Positions 1 to 4,840 of a DNA stretch of 7,161 nucleotides are shown piece by piece. The notes below the pieces were generated by a model. That model did no database searches, had not been told where the DNA came from, and saw only the letters and a program-made list of their open reading frames with translations. The translations under genes were made by a program, and so were the position numbers. Numbering within the stretch: the stretch's first letter is position 1; every line of letters begins with the position of its first letter. Source of the stretch: an uncultured Rhodocyclaceae bacterium (lineage in GTDB: Bacteria > Pseudomonadota > Gammaproteobacteria > Burkholderiales > Rhodocyclaceae); assembly GCA_900549295.1 (NCBI GenBank), contig URNG01000134.1:1-7161 (forward strand). The letters are read 5' to 3'.

Positions 1-885
1 CCGCGCCGCCGTTTTCACGTCCATTGGCCGGGGCGCGGCGACGGTGGCGAGATAGGGCAGGTTGGGAATGAAGGGCAGGCTCAGGTGGGCGAAGGTCTGC
101 GGGTTGCCGATGATGTTTTTCAGCGCCTGGAGCTTCGGCACGTAGTGCCGCGTTTCCTTCGGCATGGTGAGGTTGGGGTAATCGGTCGGCAGGCCGCGCG
201 CCTCGTTCTTCTCGATCGCCCGCTTGACCGCGCCTTCGCCCCAGTTGTAGGAGGCCAGCGCCAGATGCCAGTCGCCGTGCATGTCGTAGATGGTTTGCAG
301 GTAATCGAGCGCGGCGCTGGTCGAGGCGATCACGTCGCGCCGCTCGTCCTGCCACCAGTTCTGCTCCAGATTGAAGCGCTTGCCGGTGGAAGGAATGAAC
401 TGCCACAGGCCGGAAGCCGCCGCCGGCGAGTGCGCCATCGGATTGAAGGAGCTTTCCACCATCGGCAGCAAGGCCAGTTCGCTCGGCATGCCGCGCGCTT
501 CCAGTTCTTCCACGATGTGATGCAGGTAGGGGCGGCTGCGCTCGATCATGCGGCGCAGCGCTTCCGGGCGGTTCATGTACCACTGCTGGTAGTGCAGCAC
601 CAGATCGTCGTTCAGGTCCATCATTGCAAACCCGTTGCGCAGGCGCGCCCAGAGATCGGTCTGGTGCAGGGTGAGGTCGATGGTCAGGGGGAGTTCGGGC
701 GGCGGCGTCAGTTCGGTGACGCTCAGGCCGCTCGCGTCCGGAAAGGCGCTCGGCAGGGAGGCTTGCAGACGCGGGAAAAAATCGGTTTCGGCCGCCGCGG
801 GCGCGGCGAGGAACGCGAGAAAAACGCCGGCAGCCAAGCCAGCCAGGCGGCGAAACAGCAGGGGGGCGGTGGGGAAAAGCGGCAA
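1..885 (-). CDS. mltD: MltD-type membrane-bound/periplasmic lytic murein transglycosylase, 3' end outside window
   Basis: Cleaves the MurNAc-GlcNAc bond of peptidoglycan in the periplasm, leaving 1,6-anhydro-MurNAc ends. 295 codons are visible and the frame is still open at position 1. Residues 1-32 form a signal peptide (RR in the n-region, hydrophobic core, APAAA before ETDFF); there is no lipobox cysteine, so unlike E. coli MltD this one looks soluble. The SLT/GH23 domain covers about residues 120-260: ALLPMVESSFNP with the expected catalytic Glu at 144, GLWQFIPSTG at 159-168, ASYNWGEG at 211-218 (most relatives have AYNxG with a small residue where this has Trp), and YVPKLQAL at 248-255. 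LysM repeats, usual in MltD, would lie beyond the window. The TTG start at 885 is chosen because AGGAG lies 6 nt upstream and the signal peptide begins there; no ATG occurs before residue 88. The long plus-strand frame opposite is a GC-rich shadow. Confidence 0.93.
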   Translation of the reverse strand, partial: MPLFPTAPLLFRRLAGLAAGVFLAFLAAPAAAETDFFPRLQASLPSAFPDASGLSVTELTPPPELPLTIDLTLHQTDLWARLRNGFAMMDLNDDLVLHYQQWYMNRPEALRRMIERSRPYLHHIVEELEARGMPSELALLPMVESSFNPMAHSPAAASGLWQFIPSTGKRFNLEQNWWQDERRDVIASTSAALDYLQTIYDMHGDWHLALASYNWGEGAVKRAIEKNEARGLPTDYPNLTMPKETRHYVPKLQALKNIIGNPQTFAHLSLPFIPNLPYLATVAAPRPMDVKTAAR

Positions 886-891
886 CCGTGG

Positions 892-896
892 CTCCT
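892..896 (-). promoter_or_regulatory. Shine-Dalgarno AGGAG of mltD
   Basis: On the minus strand AGGAG ends 6 nt before TTG at 885. It decides the start: another in-frame TTG lies ten codons further upstream (before an in-frame TAA), but it would put this ribosome site inside the gene. Confidence 0.7.
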
Positions 897-923
897 GGCA
901 GGACGCGTTCAACGAAGCCCACG

Positions 924-929
924 ATTATA
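924..929 (-). promoter_or_regulatory. Putative -10 element of mltD (TATAAT)
   Basis: A perfect TATAAT on the minus strand, about 38 nt before the TTG start of mltD, giving an expected leader of about 32 nt. No hexamer resembling TTGACA lies 16-18 nt upstream; that position is GC-rich and touches the palindrome at 952-965. An activator-dependent or weak promoter is possible. Confidence 0.45.
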
Positions 930-949
930 ACCGACCGGGCCGCCGCGAT

Positions 950-1036
950 CGGGCTGAATTCAGCCGAATTACGTCGTGAATTACATCGAGTTGGCCGTGA
1001 AGCGGTCGTGAATTGGCCGCGAACTGGCCAGTATCG
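950..1036. repeat. Decayed tandem repeat, about 11-bp period, consensus near GGCCGTGAATT
   Basis: Consecutive units can be aligned by eye: CGGGCTGAATT (950), CAGCCGAATT (961), CGTCGTGAATT (972), ACATCGAGTT (983), GGCCGTGAAGC (993), GGTCGTGAATT (1004), GGCCGCGAACT (1015), then GGCCAGTATCG (1026). The period is 10-12 nt, close to one helical turn. The run lies in the gap between the tRNA operon terminator and the mltD promoter and is in no gene. It may be a worn short tandem repeat or a series of helically phased protein sites. Confidence 0.5.
952..965. other. 14-bp perfect palindrome GGCTGAATTCAGCC
   Basis: Perfect dyad symmetry, centred 958/959. It sits at the edge of where the -35 of the mltD promoter would be, so it could be an operator half-site pair; no regulator can be named. 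It also contains two units of the decayed repeat run at 950-1036, which may be its origin. Confidence 0.4.
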
Positions 1037-1042
1037 TCCACG

Positions 1043-1072
1043 AAAATGGGCCGATCCGAAGATCAGCCCATT
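1043..1072 (-). terminator. Rho-independent terminator of the tRNA operon
   Basis: On the minus strand a 12-bp stem (AATGGGCTGATC with GATCGGCCCATT, one G-U pair) closes a UUCG tetraloop in the stable C(UUCG)G context. A short U run follows (TTTT, partly shared with the stem base). It lies 10 nt after the CCA end of the last tRNA-Asp and would end the six-tRNA transcript before mltD. Confidence 0.85.
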
Positions 1073-1081
1073 AAGTGAAAC

Positions 1082-1158
1082 TGGCGGAGTGGACGGGGCT
1101 CGAACCCGCGACCCCCGGCGTGACAGGCCGGTATTCTAACCAACTGAACTACCACTCC
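1082..1158 (-). tRNA. tRNA-Asp(GTC), copy 1
   Basis: 77 nt with encoded CCA. The acceptor stem GGAGTGG pairs with CCACTCC, the discriminator is G, and the anticodon loop in CCTGTCACG gives GUC. The T arm GCGGGTTCGAGCCCC is normal. Last gene of the Ala-Glu-Asp-Ala-Glu-Asp operon; identical to copy 2 at 1408-1484. Confidence 0.97.
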
Positions 1159-1185
1159 GCACTGAAACCTGTGCAACTGCAATCT

Positions 1186-1261
1186 TGGCGTCCCCACGGG
1201 GATTCGAACCCCGGTTACCGCCGTGAAAGGGCGGTGTCCTAGGCCTCTAGACGATGGGGAC
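1186..1261 (-). tRNA. tRNA-Glu(TTC), copy 1
   Basis: 76 nt with encoded CCA. It starts GTCCCCATCGTCTAG, very like E. coli tRNA-Glu, with the anticodon in CCCTTTCACGG giving UUC. Identical to copy 2 at 1512-1587. It is the substrate of the synthetase encoded by gltX just upstream in the same direction. Confidence 0.97.
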
Positions 1262-1301
1262 CCGGACGGCAAACAAACTCAAAACCCTTTGATCCGGCGC
1301 T

Positions 1302-1377
<76 letters not shown>

Positions 1378-1407
1378 AAACCGGAGAACAGCCGAATCAT
1401 GTAGAAC

Positions 1408-1484
1408 TGGCGGAGTGGACGGGGCTCGAACCCGCGACCCCCGGCGTGACAGGCCGGTATTCTAACCAACTGAACTACCACTCC
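1408..1484 (-). tRNA. tRNA-Asp(GTC), copy 2
   Basis: 77 nt with encoded CCA, anticodon GUC. Base-for-base the same as the copy at 1082-1158, including the 27-nt spacer to the adjacent tRNA-Glu. Third gene in the operon. Confidence 0.97.
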
Positions 1485-1511
1485 GCACTGAAACCTGTGC
1501 AACTGCAATCT

Positions 1512-1587
1512 TGGCGTCCCCACGGGGATTCGAACCCCGGTTACCGCCGTGAAAGGGCGGTGTCCTAGGCCTCTAGACGATGGGGAC
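1512..1587 (-). tRNA. tRNA-Glu(TTC), copy 2
   Basis: 76 nt with encoded CCA, anticodon UUC. Identical to the copy at 1186-1261. The spacer to the preceding tRNA-Ala is 22 nt here but 40 nt in copy 1. Second gene in the operon. Confidence 0.97.
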
Positions 1588-1609
1588 CCGGACTTTCCTT
1601 CGAGCTTGA

Positions 1610-1685
<76 letters not shown>

Positions 1686-1703
1686 GGCTCGAAAGAAGGC
1701 CGC

Positions 1704-1732
1704 ATTGTAGAGATGTCCTTTCCCCTTGTAAA
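1704..1732 (-). promoter_or_regulatory. Sigma-70 promoter of the tRNA operon (TTTACA-17-TACAAT)
   Basis: On the minus strand TTTACA (1732-1727) and TACAAT (1709-1704) are separated by exactly 17 nt, each one mismatch from consensus. The next bases are GCGGCC, a GC-rich discriminator as found at promoters under stringent (ppGpp) control. The expected start is near 1697, 12 nt before the first tRNA-Ala. The -35 overlaps a 10-bp palindrome AAAGCGCTTT (1730-1739). No terminator separates it from gltX upstream. Confidence 0.85.
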
Positions 1733-1748
1733 GCGCTTTCCGGGATTT

Positions 1749-3143
1749 TCAGAGATATTTTTTGAGCGCCGCCAGCGCCCGTTCGCGGCCCATCAGTTCG
1801 ATCACGGCATCGACCGAAGGCGTCTGCGTCTGGCCGACCAGAATGGCCCGCAACGGCATGGCGAGCTTGGGCATCTTGAGGTTGTGCCGGGCGAGCGTCG
1901 CCTTGATGAGCGCCGCAATGGCGGGAACCTCCCAGTCGACGCTCGCCAGTCCGGCGGCGAAATCGGCCAGCGCCGGGCGGCTTTCATCGGTCAGGTGCTG
2001 CGCCAGCAATTCGGCGCTCGGTTCCGCCGGCTGATAGAATGCCTTGACCGCTTCGGCCAGGGCGCGGAGCGTGTTGCAGCGGTCGACGTAGAGCGCCGCC
2101 GCTTTTTCCAGGCAGGGGCCGGCTTCGGCCGTCACGCCGAGTTTTTCCAGATGGCGGCGGGTGTGCGCCGCCAGTTCGGCGGCCGGCAGGGCTTTCATGT
2201 AGTGCTGGTTCAGCCACAGGAGTTTTTCGGTGTTGAACTGCGCGGCGGAGGCGGTGATGTGGTCGAGGTCGAACCACTCGATGAACTGCTCGCGGCTGAA
2301 CACCTCGTCGTCGCCGTGCGACCAGCCCAGACGCGCCAGATAGTTGATGACGGCTTCCGGCAGAAAGCCTTCTTCGTCGTACTGCATCACCGACACCGCG
2401 CCGTGGCGCTTGGAGAGCTTGGTGCCGTCGTCGCCGAGAATCATCGAAAGGTGGGCGTAAGTCGGAATCTCGGCGCCCAGCGCGTGCAGGATGTTGATCT
2501 GGCGCGGCGTGTTGTTCACGTGGTCGTCGCCGCGGATGACGTGGGTGATGCCCATCTCCCAGTCATCGACGCAGACGCAGAAATTGTAGGTCGGCGTGCC
2601 GTCGGCGCGGGCGATGATGAGATCGTCCAGTTCGGCATTGGCGATGGCGATGCGCCCCTTGACCGCGTCGTTCCAGGCCACCACGCCATTCACCGGATTT
2701 TTGAAGCGCACCACCGGCTCGACGCCCGCTGGCGGTGGCGGCAGCGTTTTTCCGGGTTCCGGTCGCCAGCGCCCGTCGTAGCGGGGTTTTTCCTTGCGCG
2801 CTTCCTGCTCGGCGCGCAGGGCGTCCAGCTCCTCGCGGCTGGTGTAGCAGTAATACGCCGTGCCGGCCGCCAGCATGTCCTGGATCACCGCCTTGTAACG
2901 TTCCATGCGCTGCATCTGGTAGAACGGGCCTTCATCGTGCGTCAGTTCCAGCCAGGCCATGCCGTCGAGAATCGCCTGCACCGCCTCCGGCGTCGAGCGG
3001 GCGACGTCGGTATCCTCGATGCGCAGCACGAACCGCCCGCCGTGGCGGCGGGCGTACGCCCAGGAAAACAGCGCCGTGCGGGCGCCGCCAATGTGCAGAT
3101 AGCCGGTGGGACTGGGAGCAAAACGGGTGCGGACAGGTTTCAT
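1749..3143 (-). CDS. gltX: Glutamyl-tRNA synthetase
   Basis: Class I synthetase that charges tRNA-Glu with glutamate in the cytoplasm; 464 residues, normal length. The N-terminal Rossmann domain begins MKPVRTRFAPSPTG, with the HIGH-type motif at YLHIGG (15-20) and the KMSKS-type loop TKLSKRHG (241-248). RIEDTD (41-46) and the GDDH stretch (205-208) are family hallmarks; the C-terminal half is the helical anticodon-binding part, ending KKYL. The ATG at 3143 is chosen because the conserved N-terminus starts there; an upstream in-frame start at 3215 would overlap promoter sequence. No clear Shine-Dalgarno is seen. Compared with E. coli GluRS, three of four zinc ligands are replaced (C99 kept; T101, W126 and P128 at the other positions), so this is likely a zinc-free form. 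It is followed 63 nt later by tRNA genes that include its own substrate. Confidence 0.97.
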   Translation of the reverse strand: MKPVRTRFAPSPTGYLHIGGARTALFSWAYARRHGGRFVLRIEDTDVARSTPEAVQAILDGMAWLELTHDEGPFYQMQRMERYKAVIQDMLAAGTAYYCYTSREELDALRAEQEARKEKPRYDGRWRPEPGKTLPPPPAGVEPVVRFKNPVNGVVAWNDAVKGRIAIANAELDDLIIARADGTPTYNFCVCVDDWEMGITHVIRGDDHVNNTPRQINILHALGAEIPTYAHLSMILGDDGTKLSKRHGAVSVMQYDEEGFLPEAVINYLARLGWSHGDDEVFSREQFIEWFDLDHITASAAQFNTEKLLWLNQHYMKALPAAELAAHTRRHLEKLGVTAEAGPCLEKAAALYVDRCNTLRALAEAVKAFYQPAEPSAELLAQHLTDESRPALADFAAGLASVDWEVPAIAALIKATLARHNLKMPKLAMPLRAILVGQTQTPSVDAVIELMGRERALAALKKYL

Positions 3144-3175
3144 GGCAAGGCGGTTTCGGAAAAACAAAGTCCGCC

Positions 3176-3181
3176 ATTCTA
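3176..3181 (-). promoter_or_regulatory. Putative -10 element of gltX (TAGAAT)
   Basis: TAGAAT on the minus strand, 32 nt before the gltX ATG, giving an expected leader of about 26 nt. The -35 position (TCAAAC at 17 nt spacing) is poor. The same TAGAATGGCG string is found at the tusA promoter (6363-6372). Confidence 0.45.
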
Positions 3182-3200
3182 GCCGACAACGCGACAACGT

Positions 3201-3229
3201 TTGACCGACCCGCAACGATGTGATTTAAT
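3201..3229 (+). promoter_or_regulatory. Sigma-70 promoter of tRNA-Val (TTGACC-17-TTTAAT)
   Basis: TTGACC (3201-3206) and TTTAAT (3224-3229) with 17-nt spacing; TGA just before the -10 makes an extended -10 (TGn). It is followed by GCGCGCC, a GC-rich discriminator. The expected start is near 3236, about 10 nt before the mature tRNA 5' end. Confidence 0.85.
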
Positions 3230-3245
3230 GCGCGCCTTCTTCGAC

Positions 3246-3320
3246 GGGCGGTTAGCTCAGCGGTAGAGCACTGCCTTCACACGGCAGGGGTCACTGGTTC
3301 GATCCCAGTACCGCCCACCA
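3246..3320 (+). tRNA. tRNA-Val(CAC)
   Basis: 75 nt with encoded CCA. The acceptor stem GGGCGGT pairs with ACCGCCC, discriminator A. The anticodon stem CTGCC/GGCAG encloses TTCACAC, so the anticodon is CAC, reading the GUG codon. It is a single-gene transcript, divergent from gltX, with its own promoter and terminator. Confidence 0.97.
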
Positions 3321-3332
3321 GCGAAGACGATG

Positions 3333-3359
3333 AAGCCAGTCAGCAGACTGGCTTTTTTT
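3333..3359 (+). terminator. Rho-independent terminator of tRNA-Val
   Basis: A 9-bp stem AAGCCAGTC / GACTGGCTT with loop AGCA, followed by a T run that ends at 3359 (seven T in all, two in the stem). It starts 12 nt after the tRNA CCA. Confidence 0.93.
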
Positions 3360-3365
3360 GTGCCG

Positions 3366-3391
3366 AAAAAAAGCCACCTTGCGGTGGCTTT
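3366..3391 (-). terminator. Rho-independent terminator of the moaC-soxYZ operon
   Basis: On the minus strand a 9-bp stem AAAGCCACC / GGTGGCTTT closes a GCAA (GNRA) loop and runs into seven T (complement of 3366-3372). It lies 23 nt after the soxZ stop and only 6 nt from the T run of the tRNA-Val terminator, so the two back-to-back terminators isolate converging transcripts. Confidence 0.93.
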
Positions 3392-3414
3392 CGCGTTTTT
3401 CGGCCGCAGCGTTT

Positions 3415-3726
3415 TCACTCCACCCTGACCGCATCCTGGCGCGACGCCCCCTTGTTGTCGAGCCAATGCACCGAAATCGTGTCGCCGCTTTTGATCTGGC
3501 GGGCCTTGAAGACGAAGAGCGGGTTGCGCGAGATCGAGGTGTTGAGTTGGCCGTCGACCAGGGGGCGGTCGTTCAGTTTGAGGGTGAAGGTCTGGATGTA
3601 GTGGGCGGCGACGGGTTTGCCGGCGTCGTCGCGGCGCAGGCCGTTTTCCATGGGGTGCTGCATGAGGACGCGGATTTCGGCGCCTTCGCCCTGGCGTTGC
3701 ACGCGGATGCGGATGGGTTCGCTCAT
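3415..3726 (-). CDS. soxZ: Thiosulfate-oxidation carrier complex subunit SoxZ
   Basis: Structural partner of SoxY in the periplasmic SoxYZ complex that carries sulfur intermediates between SoxXA, SoxB and SoxCD. 103 residues, usual size. Family features: HPMENGLRRD (24-33), the central AHYIQTFTLKLN strand pair (41-52), SISRNPLFVFKAR (64-76) and SGDTISVHWLDNKG (80-93). It has no cysteine and no signal peptide, as expected for a protein carried through Tat bound to SoxY. The ATG at 3726 has GAGGA 7 nt upstream; that site overlaps the TGA stop of soxY, which points to coupled translation. Last gene of the operon. No other sox genes are in the window. Confidence 0.95.
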   Translation of the reverse strand: MSEPIRIRVQRQGEGAEIRVLMQHPMENGLRRDDAGKPVAAHYIQTFTLKLNDRPLVDGQLNTSISRNPLFVFKARQIKSGDTISVHWLDNKGASRQDAVRVE

Positions 3727-3736
3727 GGTGTTTTCC

Positions 3737-4213
3737 TCAGCACCCGCTCAGGGTGACCTTGATGTCGCGGAAGGCGACGTGGTTCTTGCCGTCGGCGGTG
3801 CGGGCGACGGCGCGGATGCGCGTGCTTTCGGCGAGCTTGATCTGCACCTTGGCGTAGGGCAGGGCGTTGTCGCCAAATTCGAGTTCGGCGCACAGCGGCA
3901 GCGGGTTCTTGTCGGCAAAGAGGAGCAGGCTGCGGGTGTCGGGCAGCCTGCTGCTGATTTCGACATCCACCTTGGCGCCGTTTTCGGCGATTTCCGGGGC
4001 ATTCACTAGGATGTCGCGGGTTTCGCTCAACACCGGGATGTTCAGTGCCTTCAAGCCGGCTCCCGTGCTGGCGGCGCTGAAGGCTTCGCGCTTCCAGGGG
4101 GCGGCGAAGGCGGCGGTCGGGCGCAGCAGGCCGGTGCCGAGCAGCGGCAGCAGCAGGCTGGCGGCGCTGCCGCGCAGGAAGGTTCGGCGGAGTGTTCGGT
4201 GGAGTTCTGGCAT
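3737..4213 (-). CDS. soxY: Thiosulfate-oxidation carrier protein SoxY, shortened C-terminus
   Basis: Sulfur-carrier subunit: in the family a C-terminal cysteine arm covalently holds sulfur intermediates in the periplasm. 158 residues. The N-terminus has a Tat signal: twin arginine in LRRTFLRG (8-15), hydrophobic stretch 17-30, cleavage probably after AAFA or AAFAA (about 37-38). The mature Ig-like domain includes KNPLPLCAELEF (102-113), AKVQIKLAEST (121-131) and DIKVTLSGC (150-158). The protein stops at the cysteine itself, whereas the family normally ends GGCGG or close to it. A second cysteine is at 108. The ATG at 4213 is supported by AAGGA 7 nt upstream and by the Tat signal; the same frame runs further upstream only as a shadow of moaC. 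It lies between moaC (59-nt gap) and soxZ (10-nt gap). Confidence 0.94.
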   Translation of the reverse strand: MPELHRTLRRTFLRGSAASLLLPLLGTGLLRPTAAFAAPWKREAFSAASTGAGLKALNIPVLSETRDILVNAPEIAENGAKVDVEISSRLPDTRSLLLFADKNPLPLCAELEFGDNALPYAKVQIKLAESTRIRAVARTADGKNHVAFRDIKVTLSGC

Positions 4214-4220
4214 GTCTGGA

Positions 4221-4225
4221 TCCTT
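4221..4225 (-). promoter_or_regulatory. Shine-Dalgarno AAGGA of soxY
   Basis: AAGGA on the minus strand, 7 nt before ATG at 4213. It decides the start over the much longer open frame running back into moaC. Confidence 0.7.
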
Positions 4226-4272
4226 GAAATTGCTGGAGCGATGGGCGTTGCCGCGCGGGCGTCCGGCGTGGG

Positions 4273-4773
4273 TCATGCCGTCGCCCGCCAGTGCCCGGAC
4301 TTGCCGCCCTGTTTTTCGATGAGGCGAACCTCGCCGATGACCATGCCGCGATCGACGGCCTTGCACATGTCGTAGATGGTGAGCAGGCTGACGGAGACGG
4401 CGGTGAGGGCTTCCATTTCGATGCCGGTACGGCCGTGGCAGGCGGCGGTGACGGTGCAGACGATCGAGGCGCTGGCGGGGTCGAGGGTGAAATCGACGCT
4501 GACCCGGTCCAGCCCGAGCGGATGGCAGAGCGGGATCAGTTCGCCGGTACGCTTGGCGGCCTGAATGGCGGCCAGCCGGGCCACGCCGAGGACGTCGCCT
4601 TTCTTCGCCGAGCCGCTGGCGATCAGCGCGAAAGTGGCGGCCTGCATGTGAATCCGGCCGCTGGCGCGGGCCAGCCGCGCGCTGGGGGTCTTTTCTCCGA
4701 CATCGACCATGTGCGCCTGACCGGCGGCGTCGAAGTGGGTGAGGGGGGAGGAATCGGTCGTCACGGTGGTCAC
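4273..4773 (-). CDS. moaC: Cyclic pyranopterin monophosphate synthase MoaC
   Basis: Converts 3',8-cyclo-7,8-dihydro-GTP, the MoaA product, to cyclic pyranopterin monophosphate, the first stable molybdenum cofactor precursor; cytoplasmic. 166 residues, normal length. Motifs: LTHFDAAGQAHMVDVGEKTP (11-30), KKGDVLGVARLA (57-68), ELIPLCHPL (78-86), GIEMEALTAVSV (117-128), TIYDMCKAVDRGM (132-144) with the expected catalytic Asp135 and Lys138, and GGKSGHW (156-162). The start is GTG at 4773; a second in-frame GTG three codons later is equally possible, and only a weak GGTAAG precedes them. It heads a minus-strand operon with soxYZ. No moaA, moaB, moaD or moaE is nearby in the window. Confidence 0.96.
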   Translation of the reverse strand: MTTVTTDSSPLTHFDAAGQAHMVDVGEKTPSARLARASGRIHMQAATFALIASGSAKKGDVLGVARLAAIQAAKRTGELIPLCHPLGLDRVSVDFTLDPASASIVCTVTAACHGRTGIEMEALTAVSVSLLTIYDMCKAVDRGMVIGEVRLIEKQGGKSGHWRATA

Positions 4774-4826
4774 AAAGGCTTACCAAACAGGGCTGCCGGC
4801 CCGAAAGCGCCCGGCGCGGCGTGCGC

Positions 4827-4833
4827 TATCATA
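4827..4833. promoter_or_regulatory. Symmetric -10 TATCATA, possible divergent promoter for bepA and moaC
   Basis: The plus strand reads TATCAT (4827-4832) and the minus strand TATGAT (4833-4828), both four or five matches to TATAAT. On the plus strand transcription would begin within a few nt of the bepA ATG (4841). On the minus strand it would leave a moaC leader of roughly 48 nt. Neither side has a good -35. Confidence 0.45.
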
Positions 4834-4840
4834 CACCGCT

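Larger units (their letters stand above)
1079..1267. repeat. Duplicated tRNA-Asp/Glu unit, copy 1 (189 bp)
   Basis: Positions 1079-1267 are identical to 1405-1593 by direct reading: tRNA-Asp, the spacer, tRNA-Glu and seven further bases. Identity stops abruptly on both sides. Together with the identical tRNA-Ala genes (1302-1377 and 1610-1685) this is a tandem duplication of an Ala-Glu-Asp triad. Confidence 0.93.
1405..1593. repeat. Duplicated tRNA-Asp/Glu unit, copy 2 (189 bp)
   Basis: Partner of 1079-1267, offset 326 bp; the tRNA-Ala copies are offset only 308 bp, because the Glu-Ala spacer is 18 nt shorter in this copy and shares almost no sequence with the other. Confidence 0.93.

Noticed and set aside
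85..930. Plus-strand open frame of 281 codons opposite mltD
   Set aside because: Antisense shadow: the minus strand here encodes a clear lytic transglycosylase with catalytic motifs.
4214..4786. SoxY extended upstream to 349 residues
   Set aside because: The extra part is an out-of-frame reading of moaC; the Tat signal and AAGGA site place the start at 4213.
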